NCBI GenBank assembly: GCA_036897095.1 | Contig: JAYMSP010000020.1 | Location: 1-64,000, forward strand | Length of the DNA: 64,000 bases | Direction of reading: 5' to 3' | Origin: Plantago elongata | Taxonomy: Eukaryota; Streptophyta; Magnoliopsida; Lamiales; Plantaginaceae | In this document: positions 23,373 to 33,802 of the stretch, one piece after another | Numbering within the stretch: the stretch's first letter is position 1 | Layout of the letters: every line of letters begins with the position of its first letter | Translations under genes and position numbers: made by a program | The notes under the pieces: generated by a model | What the model was told of the DNA's origin: nothing | The model's input: the letters and a program-made list of their open reading frames with translations, nothing else | Databases searched by the model: none

Positions 23373-24803
23373 ATGCTCCTTAAATTATCAACTAGGTTAT
23401 TGAACATATCAGTAGCTTCCTCTTGTAAAGCCAGGCAGTTGGACAAGGCCGAGGCTGCTATAAATGATGGTATTAGATTGGGGGTGTTACCTGATGCAGT
23501 GACTTACAATACTCTCATCACCGGTTATTGTCGATTCTTTGGGTTTGATGCAGGTTACTCTATTGTTAATAGAATGAAAGAAGCTGGGATAAAACCAGAT
23601 GTGTTTACCTATAATTCTCTGATGGCTAGTGCCACTAGGCAACATTCATTTTCACGTTGTCTTAATATGTTCGATGAGATGGTTGAAATGGGAATATTTC
23701 CAGACCTTTGGAGTTACAATACATTAATGCACTGCCATTTTGAATCAGGAAAGCCAAATGAAGCCTACAGGGTCTACCATGACACTATTCTAAGGAATCT
23801 CTCCCCAAATCAAGATACATTTAACATTATGATTACAGGCCTTTGTAGGAATGGCTACACTAGTACTGCACTTGTGTTGTTTAGGAACTTGCGTCTTCAC
23901 GGATTCATTCCTCAGCTATTGACTTATAATATTATATTTAATGTTCTATGCAAGTCAAGAAGGTTGGCGGACACAATGAGGCTTTTCAAAGAGCTTAGAG
24001 AATCAGGTCTTGCCCCAAATGCTGTTACTTATACTACAGTGATGAATTGCTGCTTCAAATGTAACTGCCTCAATGAAGGACTAGAAGTTTTTGCAGAGAT
24101 GAAGAATGATGGATATGCATACGATTTATTGTCTTACTGTACAGTTATCTCAGTGTTGGCTAAGTCAGGCAGGATTAGAGAAGCATATACTTGCACTGCC
24201 TGCATGGTTAAGATAGGCTATGACTTGACTTCATATAACACCATACTTAATTTGTACTGCAAGGAAGGTAAACTAGAACATGCTTACAAGATATTCAATG
24301 TGATGGAAAGGATTGGACTCAATTGTGATGTGCACACCCACACAATCTTGGTCGATGGGTTTTGTAGGGCTGGTGACTTTGATGCTGTCCAGAGACATCT
24401 TAAACATATGAAAGCTTTGGGATTAAATTGCTTAGTCGCTTATAATTGCTTTATTGATCGTCTGTGTAAAGTAGGCTGTTTAGATGATGCACTCCAGATA
24501 TTTTACTCAATGGATATAAGAGATTCATTTACCTACTCTTCTTTGGTACACAATCTTTGCAAGGAAAGTCGCTATCGTTTGGCTGCTGATCTCTTGCTAT
24601 CTTGCATCAAAAGTGGCATGAGAATAATGAAGGCAGACAAGAGGGCTGTTGTTAAAGGTCTTAAATATACAGGTTTCACGGAAGATGCCAAGATATTGGA
24701 GCAACGAATATGTGCAGCAAGGTTTTATAACTATTTGATGTCAGACAAGGGGGCTTTTGGTCTTCATTATACAGGCTCCAGGGAAGATGCCAAAGACATT
24801 TGA
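23373..24803 (+). CDS. Pentatricopeptide repeat protein, At5g46680-like
   Basis: P-class PPR protein, expected to bind organellar RNA. From the start, MLLKLSTRLLNISVASSCKA onward follows Arabidopsis At5g46680 as I remember it, which fixes the start codon. About a dozen 35-residue repeats are visible, with recurring signatures such as PDAVTYNTLITGYCR, PDVFTYNSLM, PNAVTYTTVM and SYNTILNLYCKEGK. No intron. The family C-terminus aligns with EQRICAARFYNYLM; the 476-residue protein here runs on for about 20 more residues (SDKGAFGLHYTGSREDAKDI). That extension is a duplicate of its own final segment and stops where a one-base insertion shifts the frame (see the repeat entry). An obvious presequence is lacking, so targeting is unclear. 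Confidence 0.92.
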   Translation: MLLKLSTRLLNISVASSCKARQLDKAEAAINDGIRLGVLPDAVTYNTLITGYCRFFGFDAGYSIVNRMKEAGIKPDVFTYNSLMASATRQHSFSRCLNMFDEMVEMGIFPDLWSYNTLMHCHFESGKPNEAYRVYHDTILRNLSPNQDTFNIMITGLCRNGYTSTALVLFRNLRLHGFIPQLLTYNIIFNVLCKSRRLADTMRLFKELRESGLAPNAVTYTTVMNCCFKCNCLNEGLEVFAEMKNDGYAYDLLSYCTVISVLAKSGRIREAYTCTACMVKIGYDLTSYNTILNLYCKEGKLEHAYKIFNVMERIGLNCDVHTHTILVDGFCRAGDFDAVQRHLKHMKALGLNCLVAYNCFIDRLCKVGCLDDALQIFYSMDIRDSFTYSSLVHNLCKESRYRLAADLLLSCIKSGMRIMKADKRAVVKGLKYTGFTEDAKILEQRICAARFYNYLMSDKGAFGLHYTGSREDAKDI

Positions 24804-24960
24804 GTTAAAGATACGTGCAGTGAAGCTGTTGTATTACCAACCTGAAGTTGGTGAGAGGGAGGTAGTTGAGGGTCTTAGGTTTGCAGGCCCGGGGAGGATG
24901 GCAATAAATATGTGCAGCGGAGTTGTTTTATTGCTATCCCGGAGTTACATTGCGGCTCTT
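24636..24960 (+). repeat. Three tandem copies of the PPR gene's last 36 codons
   Basis: Unit 1 (from 24636) is the genuine end of the coding region, beginning GACAAGAGGGCTGTTGTT. Unit 2 begins at 24744 (GACAAGGGGGCTTTTGGT), exactly 108 bases or 36 codons later, so it is in frame. Unit 3 begins near 24853 (GAGAGGGAGGTAGTTGAG). Within unit 2, GCCAAAGACATTTGA replaces GCCAAGATATTGGAG, the extra A bringing in the stop codon at 24803. In the shifted frame, copies 2 and 3 stay open to 25074. Confidence 0.8.
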
Positions 24961-27900
24961 AGGCCTTGTATAACAGACAATGGGCAGAGCAAGCTTCATG
25001 TCCTAGAAAGAATGACAAAAGCTAAACTTGTTGCTGATGGACCAGGTATTGCAATATTCTTTCGAGTGTCATGAGTTTTGTTCTTCATTTTTAATCCAGT
25101 TTTTCGTCTAATTTGGTCATTTCGTAGGATCTCGTGTTCAACTTCAAGTCATATTTATCATATATGTGAAGCATAGTGGCATGCAAAACATATTTTGTGC
25201 TGACAGCGAGCTGAATAAGGATTTTAGCTCATTCGGAACACAAGTCTTAACTGTATGCATATTGAGGACATACTTGTGGTAATACTCAGAGGATGAGTTA
25301 GTTCTTGAAGTATGTGTGTATGAGTTCCCTCGGGCTTGTAAATTATGAACATCTTAAATTTGTAGTTCATGCATGTAATCTGAATAGTTTTATGATTTGA
25401 ACTCTGAAACGGTTTTATGATTCAATCTATAACCCTATGAGTTAATAAGGTTTGGAGTATATATCTGAGAAATCTGAGAATTTGACAAAATCTCCAATCT
25501 TCCGTGCTATTGCTCTCAGATGTGTATTCTGAGATTTTATGAGTTAGATGACTAAAAGCCTGGAGTTGTTTGTTCATGAACTTGCAGATTCATTCCAAAA
25601 CAGTTACTGAGTCCTCACCATTGAGATGCTGGTGGAGATGAATTTCTGGATGGAGCCTTGAGCAGATTATTTGAACCATTGGAGAAGATCAAGATTGGTT
25701 AACAGGTAAATTTTGCAAGCGTTTGGTGTATGAACTAGATTTAGGACATGAATGTGATTGTGTTGGGCAGGTAGTCTAGAAGAAATGCTGATCATTTGGA
25801 GAAAATGGCAGTTGCCCATTCAGTGACGGTCAGCTCAATCTAAGTGAGAGGCTAAGAGATGAGGAATGGAGCATTGTTGGATGTATACAATGAATGAGCT
25901 AAGCAAGCTATATGGTGGATCTGCCTTTCATCCCTAAAAGCATGATAACAAAGATCTTCTGTCTGTACTTAATTCAGTTCAACACGGCTCTGAGCAGATA
26001 CTGCTTCCTATTGGCACTGCTTCTTCTATTCATTAGAAAATGGATAATTTTTTTATACCTGGACTGAATTTAGTACTCTCAAGTCTCAAGTCAAATTTCA
26101 GTTTGCTTGCTTCATATATGTATTAATTCGAGTCAGATCTTGCGTATCAATTTGTCTGATGAGATCTCTACTGTAAAAATATTTTATGGATATAATAATA
26201 CAAAAATGGGCGGATTATTATGTAGCATGCTATGTTGTTGTTTTTCTAGTTTTAGTTTCAGTGTATGAGTAAAATACTAGTAGCACAAAGTAGGGGATCC
26301 ATATTGTAAGAAAAATTATGTTAAAATAGTGGTAATGTAATATTTTCTTCATTATGATTTACTATATACCCAACACAATTATGAATTATGTATTAAATTG
26401 ATTCATAACATCCAACCAAGCTAGTCTACATATTGACTTGTTGCACCAATCATACTAGTAGTAGCAGCTAGTCTATAAGAGTATACTAATAGTAATTTGT
26501 TAAGAGTTTTGATAAACTAGTTTGGTTGGTCTTAATTATTCCGCTAGCTTTGCGGGAGTGATGATGTGATATAGTACTACAAACTTTTAACTTAAAAGGG
26601 ATGTCGTTATACAAATACTGAATTCAATACCACAATCCAATCCGATCCGACTCCGATTCCAATTCCAACAGTGTGTTTCCCAAATACTATTGACATACAA
26701 ATACAAATACAAATACACATACTCTCTCTTGTTTTGCTGGAACACTCTTTTCAGCTCACCAAGGTAATAATCAATCTCCTCTCCTCTGCCTGTGTCTAGT
26801 ACTGTTTTCATTCTTTCTTGGCCCTTGTTCGATTCGCTTTTATGAGGAAAAAAAAGAAAGAAGAAGAAGAAGAGGCATCTATCTATCTATCTATCTATCT
26901 ATCTCATCGCTTCTTCAATCAACAAACGCACTCAACTGATAAAGTTTGAATCTTTTTGCTTTTTAGCCATCTTGCGTTTTCATTTTTATGTTATGGTATG
27001 GTATTCGACTCTTCTTTTTCTTGCTTCTAGTTCTAGGTTTCCATCTTTACTAGTGATTTAGGCTGCTACAAAAGTGAAAATGCAATATGCGGCTACAATT
27101 TTTGGATTGAATTACTTGTGTTCAATTGAATCTACACGACAGCCTTTTTATCCTGCTAATTCTTCAATATTACAATTCCAGGTTCATGTTATCTTCCAAC
27201 TTCTTATTTGCAGTACTAGTACTAGTAGTAGCTCAATTCTGCCTGAGTAAATGGCTACTTACAGTACGAGAAGAGTTGGGTACGATGGATCATGGATGTT
27301 TTCCTGTAACGCAGCATATGTTGTTAGAGTTTTGGTTCTTGTCAAAGTTGTTCTCCTTTGCATATAGTACTACTATTTAGCAATTAGTAGCAGATTATGA
27401 CCGAGGAACTAGAAAGAAGATACCAAAACATTAATCATGTTTAACTCCTGTCAGTCTGCACTAGTATGTTTGGCCCTTTACTTTTTCTCTATATACTTCA
27501 CCATTTGTCGGCTGTTTTTTACTAATATCCAACTTTCCCAGCATTCCATTAGAATGAATGTTTTAATATTTTGCCTATTATATTGTAGATCTGGATACTG
27601 TGATTCTGCATCCTAGAATGGGATTGTGTTGGTTAGAGTTTAAGCTAAGATTGAAATAACTAATATAAATAGTATAGATGTGAATTTTGGCCATTCCGAG
27701 GTTCATGCAACAGAACAATAACTAAGTAAAATATTCAAAAGAGGAACTCAATTTTGATTATCTTACGCCGTTTCTATCTGGATATTTTATTGATCCATAT
27801 TAAACTTTCAATAAGAAAAATACTTGAATGCTGTCTAACTAGTCGTGGACTTTTGTTGCCACTCTGGACTATTGATACAATGTTTATAAGTTTTCTCTAA

Positions 27901-28059
27901 TTGCTGAGAATGATTGCTCATTTTCATGATCCCCTCTACAGATTCATTTCCTGGTGTTTCAAATAATTTTCAGCAGATTTGGGTCATAATTACTCTTCTA
28001 GCAAAGAGCTCTATAACTCATTCCAATTTGAAGCAGTCTTATTAAATTCAGTTTCCAGA
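24804..28059 (+). other. PPR 3' region and TGA-factor promoter/leader
   Basis: About 3.2 kb without a supportable CDS. 24804-25740 is probably PPR 3' untranslated sequence. From about 26600 to 28059 the sequence has the look of a spliced 5' leader for the bZIP gene (pyrimidine-rich tracts, candidate AG acceptors near 27975). Frames at 26587-26811 and 27126-27380 have no recognisable product. Confidence 0.45.
26877..26904 (+). repeat. (ATCT)7 microsatellite
   Basis: Seven uninterrupted ATCT units follow a GAA-rich run in the probable leader region of the TGA gene. Likely polymorphic between accessions. Confidence 0.95.
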
Positions 28060-30494
28060 ATGGCTGATGCTATGTCAGATACTTCCACTGATGCTGATAC
28101 AGAAGAGAAGGAGTTAAGGGTAACTTTTTAACTTTTATTTGTCAACAAAATATGCTGTTTTGTTGTTTTCCATCTTGGCATACAATGACCTAGTAGTAGC
28201 AATAACTGCCAATGTTGTGCATTAAAAATAGCTCCTCTCAATTGGTAGCTAAACAGCATCTGTTTGTTTTGCAGTTTCAAAACAGTCTACAGGGTATAGG
28301 AGCTTCAGATGGAAGTGATAAGTCCAGAGATCAAAAGGTTTCTTCAATTATTACTGTATGTGGCTAATCAAGTGTTCGCATATTTACAGCATCAATTTTA
28401 GTGCAGACTCTCCGAAGACTTGCTCAAAATCGTGAAGCTGCACGAAAAAGCCGGTTGAGAAAAAAAGTAAGTATTTTTTTAGGTGCAGTTCTCTGCTTCA
28501 CGTGCCTACCTGATTTTCAGTGACATGTTTTTGTTTCAGTTCAAAAGTTCCAGATGGAATATTAGTTTTTGTTACATCTGCTGCCCGTATTGAACTGCAC
28601 CTGAATTTCTGCCAAGACTTTGCAATTGTGTATGGGTAATCCTTCCATATGGGTGGATCAAATAAGAGCAATTGGTGAATTCCTGAGTCATTGAATTAAA
28701 ATTCATAAAACAGATTGCCCTTTTCTTTGCCATAGACTAAATTATACTGGTTTACGTAAGAAATTAAACATATAATTACACTACCAACAAATAGTACTAA
28801 CATGTGAGTGTTCTTCAAATTTTGAGTTTGAATGGTGTCATAGTATGGTACATGACCCAGGCTAGAGTTGTTTAGAATGTCATGGTTGGATAATGGATAC
28901 TTCAAGTGAATGTTGTGTCAGATTTGACAGCGGCTGCTATATGCACCGATTCTCTAAATTACATGAGACAGATCATTAATAACTATGATGCTCTCTGTTG
29001 TTCGATCTTGACCTTGTTATTACTTGATGACCTGGCTAACAAAAATAACAACTGGTTTTGAAAACCCAGTTATTTACTAGGTTGGTTTTTTGTTATGGGA
29101 AATATTGTTACTGTAAAGCCTTAAAAGCCTGAGGATAGATCTACTTGTTTGGTTCGATTCTCACCTATATGTAGAGCATCTCCCCTTTATTTTGATATAG
29201 CTTTGCGGTTTAAACCTAGTAAAAAGTCTTTGCCCATATTTTTATTTCAGTTGGTGTATTTTTTTTACTCACTGCTATAATGTCCTTCATGGTACCTAGG
29301 CCTATGTCCAACAGCTCGAAAGCAGTAGAATGAAACTGACACAACTCGAGCAAGAGCTCCAACGAGCCAGGCAGCAGGTTCTATTCTCTGTTCTTGTAGT
29401 ATAGTAGTATACTAGTATTGTAGTATTACTTTTCTCCTTTTATTTGAACTTTGTTTTTGTCCTTCTTAACATGGGAAAGGGGATATTCATTTCAAGTTCA
29501 GGAGATCAATCTCAATCAACTGGTGGAAATGGTATGATAACTTATACTCCATAGCTCGTTATATTATATGCTGAGTTAGTAGAGAAGTACTTTAGGGAGA
29601 GTTGCATTATGTTTAGTTGGAAATTTAGCATGGTAAACCATGACTCGTTTGCATGAAGAGTATTTACTAACTTTGATATAAATATTGCATTTACTAACTT
29701 TGAGATCCATGAAAACATTAGTATTTAAATCCCATATGTACAGGCGCTATGGCCTTTGATGTTGAATATGCACGTTGGCTGGAGGAGCATAACCGGCGGG
29801 TAAATGAGCTGAGAGGTGCTGTGAGTTCTCATGCGGGTGACGCGGAACTTCGCATAATTGTGGATGGTGTGGTGGCACATTACGAGGACATATTTAGGAT
29901 AAAAGGGGATGCTGCTAAAACAGACGTGTTTCACATTTTGTCAGGCATGTGGAAGACTCCTGCAGAAAGGTGCTTCCTGTGGCTGGGTGGCTTTCGTTCA
30001 TCAGAACTTCTTAAGGTAGGTAATAAGTAGTAGTATATAGTTTGTTTTGATAGAAATAAAATAAAGTTTAGTTGAGGTGAGATATGATGTGGTTGCAGCT
30101 TCTGATAAATAAGTTGGAGCCACTAACGGAGCAGCAAATAGCGGCGTTAAATAAGTTGCAAGAGACATCTCAACAGGCGGAAGATGCGTTGTCGCAGGGA
30201 ATGGAAGCACTGCAGCAGTCATTGGCTGAGACATTGGCGGGTTCAGTTGGGGGTACATCGTCATCAGGAGGCAATGTGGCAAATTACATGGGACAAATGG
30301 CGGTGGCTATGGGGAAGTTAGGCAGTCTGGAGGGGTTCATAAGGCAGGCAGATAATTTAAGGCAGCAAACACTGCAAGAAATGCATCGCATATTGACAAC
30401 AAGGCAATCAGCTCGTGGTGTAGTGGCGATGAGTGAGTATTTCTCGCGGCTGAGAGCACTTAGTTCACTGTGGCTTGCGCGGCCTCGTTCGTGA
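28060..30494 (+). CDS. TGA2-like: TGA-type bZIP transcription factor (clade II, TGA2/5/6-like)
   Basis: DNA-binding factor for as-1/TGACG elements, partner of NPR1 in salicylic-acid signalling and detoxification. Seven exons: 28060-28119, 28275-28337, 28407-28466, 29300-29377, 29480-29531, 29744-30015 and 30099-30494, encoding 326 residues (Arabidopsis TGA2 has 330). The basic region AQNREAARKSRLRKK is at about 47-61, followed by the leucine zipper AYVQQLESSRMKLTQLEQEL. The DOG1/TGA domain follows, with HYEDIFRIKGDAAKTDVFHI, SGMWKTPAERCFLWLGGFR and the family terminus YFSRLRALSSLWLARPR. The short N-terminus and QSTGGNGAMAFD place it in clade II. The start codon is the first ATG of the exon (CCAGAATGGC). 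All splice phases are consistent. Small early exons and a large intron before the zipper exon match the family pattern. Confidence 0.96.
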
Positions 30495-30709
30495 TAGTTA
30501 CTAGTAAAAGTAAAATAGAATTGGATTGAGAATGGCGGGTATGAGGTGGTGCATGTGTTGTAGATAGAAATTAAGAAGAATGGATTAATTCCTTGTAATT
30601 TATTATTCTTAATTAATTGTGCTGAGTCAAATCTAACAATGAAGATGAAGAGTGAGAATAATGGTAAATCTACTTTTCCGAACTAAGAAGCCCATTTGAG
30701 ATTAAGTAA

Positions 30710-30818
30710 GGAGCGGATTGTGAAGCGATTTGAATTGGAAAATGTTCATTTAAATTGTCTGTTTAACAGGCCATTTGAATGGACATTCACTAATTCAAAT
30801 CGCTTCACAATCAGCCCC
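30710..30818. mobile_element. Tourist-like (PIF/Harbinger) MITE, 109 bp
   Basis: An almost complete hairpin. The left arm, GGAGCGGATTGTGAAGCGAT and on, pairs with the right arm, which read in reverse is GGGGCTGATTGTGAAGCGAT. The arms cover about 45 bases each around a short loop. TAA flanks both ends (30707-30709 and 30819-30821), the expected three-base target duplication. Confidence 0.75.
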
Positions 30819-31399
30819 TAATAGTAATAGAATCTGAGTAGTTTATACCAGCCAGCATGCATGCATATGATCCAATACAGATACTTAGTTGTACTAGGAT
30901 TAGCAATACCCTATTATTATTATACCCTATTGTTATTATTATTATTATTAGTATTATTTATGTAATTAAATAGTAGTAGTACTACTACTAAATTACAAGT
31001 CCAGTTGAGTAATGAGTTATGAGGAGAAAACAAAACAAATTGTAAAGAGGGGTTGGCCGGTGGGGGCCAAAGTAAGTAGCCACCAGTCCACCACCAAGCC
31101 CAGGGGTCTCACGTCACGTGTGGAATCAGTCAAGTCAATGTATTTCTAAACTTATTATTATCTCAAAAGTTAAATTATGTTTTTCAAGATCAATTAAAAA
31201 TCTCATGTAGTATCTAATTTCAAAATAAGATGCTAAAAATAGTGCCGGTATAAATAAATGAATATGCATTGATTGTATTGTATTGCACTCATGTAGGGTT
31301 GAAATGAAAATGGATACAAAGGTAGTGTATTTATTTATTTGTAAAATGAAAGCCTTGAATTTAAATAGTTCTGAAACAAGAATTTTAGGAAGGCAGGTA

Positions 31400-31655
31400 T
31401 TTTCTCCGTCCCAATTTAAAAGTTTTATAAAGTTTTATTTTTTATTTTTAATTATTTAAATTTGAAAGTATTGCTTTTTTAAATAAAAATTTTGTTTTCT
31501 ACTTTATACATTATCTGTCATACTTTATTCAATATTTCTTCTACTTTATTTAATTATATTCATAATATATTATTTTCTCTTTTACTTTATTATTTTTTTC
31601 TTAAAATTTATGTCCGATTCTGCAGGACATTTATATTAGGACGGAGGAGGGAGTG
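31400..31655. mobile_element. Stowaway-like (Tc1/mariner) MITE, about 256 bp
   Basis: The left terminus TTTTCTCCGTCCCAATT and right terminus ATTAGGACGGAGGAGGGAGT form inverted repeats of the plant CTCCGTCCCAAT class. TA flanks each end (31398-31399 and 31656-31657). The interior is very AT-rich and shows the TTTAT and ACTTTAT motifs usual in these elements. Confidence 0.7.
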
Positions 31656-33349
31656 TATAGAAAGGATTTGATGTTAAGAGTGTATGAGGCAAAGAGTAAT
31701 ACTAGTAGAAATGAACTGAAGAAGAAATAGTGTACTATTTTAATTAATAAATGTTAATATGAGTTGAGTTCCAATGTGAACGTTGATAGTACAGTATTGA
31801 AAAAGAAGAAGATAGATGAAAAATAGGTGTGGGTCGGTCGCATGGCATGAGAAGCGGATCGGACAATTAAATTAAAGTGGGGGGAGAGGAATTCATAAAT
31901 TAATGATAGTAGCAGTAAGTATTAGTAATAGTATTATGATATGATACTCCACTCCACTACTTTAGTAGTAATACTTTTAGTATTATCTACTCGGTCCACT
32001 AATTAAGTTAAGTTAATTTAGTTTAATCCCTCCTTATTCTTCTTTTTGAAAAATTCATTTGAATATGAACTTTTAACTCATTAATACTATTAAAAAATAT
32101 ATTAAATTAATAATTATTAAAAAATATATTAAATTAATAATAATTTTATATTATAATAAAATAATCACTTAAAGTATTAAGTTTTAATAAGATTAAGTCA
32201 TATAAAATATTATAATAAAAAAAGTTGTTACAGTAATGATCAAAATAAAAAATAAAAGTTAATCCGATAACAACATAATTGTATTTTATGATAGTATAGA
32301 TAAGTAAGTTGCATCCATCCTCCATCTATAAATACCAAACCACCTACCTGCACTACTGTCTCTTCATTTCTCCTCTTCTCCTCTCCTCCTCCTCTTAGTA
32401 AACTGTTTGTTTGTTTGGGATCTGATCTCATCTTTGTCTCTGTGTTCTAGAGACAGATATAATATTTCTCCTCTCTTCTCTTCTCTTCTCCGGTGGGTTG
32501 TTTTGTTGTATCTTCTTCTTCACTGTAAGTCTCCTCCTCCCCTTCATTTGGTCTTCTCTCTGTCTGTCCTCTCTTAATTGATCAGATTTACTGTGATTGA
32601 TAAGCAGTCCAGTAATATGTATGTTATGTATCTCCATCACTCTTACTTACATTTCATATACTTTTCTATCTACCTCTCCATTTCTATGTGTGTGTTTTTT
32701 TTAACAAATTTTCCAGATCTACTCAATAATTTTGCCCTTTTCTTGCAGCTGCCTGCCTGCATATACCACCAAACCAATACTTATCATCATTCTTTCCTGT
32801 CCTATTCCTATCTTATCTTATCTTATGTTTTCATGTACCTTCCTTATTTATCTTTTCCAAAACACAACACAGACTCAGTTCTTTGTTTTCAGATACACTA
32901 CATACATACCTTGCAATTTTCCTAGTATGACACTCTTATTTTCTCTGTAATTCTATTTTTTTTCTTTTTCTTTTTTACTACTATGTAGCTCAACTATTAG
33001 TATATATCACATAAATACTCATTATGTTATGTTATGTGTAGCTTAGCTGGGATCAGTGAGTGGATGATGTACATTAATCAACAAGTAGTAATTTACTTTC
33101 AGATTATCCCTCCCTTATAACATGTACTAGTAGTAATTGAGGAATTTCTTCTTCTTTCTCAGCCTTAGACTGTTTATAGTAATAATAATCCAAAACCACC
33201 CTAGCCTAGCCTAGCCTAGCATACTACTACTGTGTTGCCTAAACTAGTACTAATCACTAGATTTCATCTTCCTTTGGGTGTGCAGAATATCTAGCTTCCA
33301 CTTTGGGAAGGGACGGACTATTAACTAACCTTCAACCAAACACACAACA

Positions 33350-33802
33350 ATGGAGGTATTTGGCAAATCATCATCATCATCTATGGTAGCTGTTCCTACC
33401 AAAGTTATTTTTTTGTCCTCTATCCTTGGCCAAGAAGGCCCTAACCCCCTTCACAAATGTGATTGGAAATGTGCCAACGAACATGTCTGTGGAAACATGT
33501 ATCGCTGCAGCCTAACTGGTCAGACACACATTTGTGACAAAAACTGTAACCAGCGAATTTTGTATGATAACCATAGCTCCCTCTGCCGTGTTAGCAAGCA
33601 CATTTTTCCTCTCACACCACTCGAGCAACAGGCAGTCAGAGGTGTCCGCAGGAAGCTCGATACTACCACTGACACTTGCCCCCCTGCAGAGACTTGTGGT
33701 GGTTTTAAGCGCAGAAGAGATGCTTCACCCTTTGAGAGGTCATTCACTGCTGTTACTCCCATCTGCAGTCAGATTCGCGATGGCATGATGGATATGAGCT
33801 AG
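33350..33802 (+). CDS. Small Cys/His-rich protein, probable zinc-binding domain
   Basis: Single open frame of 150 residues with a good start context (ACAACAATGG). A compact Cys/His block runs from about residue 37 to 80: HKCDWKCANEHVCGNMYRC, then TGQTHICDKNCNQRILYDNH and SSLCR. This is the spacing of a metal-binding module. It is followed by a conserved-looking IFPLTPLEQQAVRGVRRK and a basic KRRRD motif that could be a nuclear signal. Similar plant proteins exist; my memory links the Cys block to those labelled UL92-like or SKIP31-like, but I am not sure and no F-box is visible. Function unknown. Confidence 0.75.
   Translation: MEVFGKSSSSSMVAVPTKVIFLSSILGQEGPNPLHKCDWKCANEHVCGNMYRCSLTGQTHICDKNCNQRILYDNHSSLCRVSKHIFPLTPLEQQAVRGVRRKLDTTTDTCPPAETCGGFKRRRDASPFERSFTAVTPICSQIRDGMMDMS

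Larger units (their letters stand above)
30495..33349. other. TGA 3' region, two MITEs and leader of the Cys-rich gene
   Basis: About 2.85 kb. The two MITEs are listed separately. Around 30900-30990 there are short TTA and AGT repeats. From about 32340 to 33349, CT-rich runs (for example CTCTTCTCTTCTCTTCTC at 32470) and candidate splice sites suggest an intron-containing 5' leader for the gene at 33350. No coding region is supported. Confidence 0.5.
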
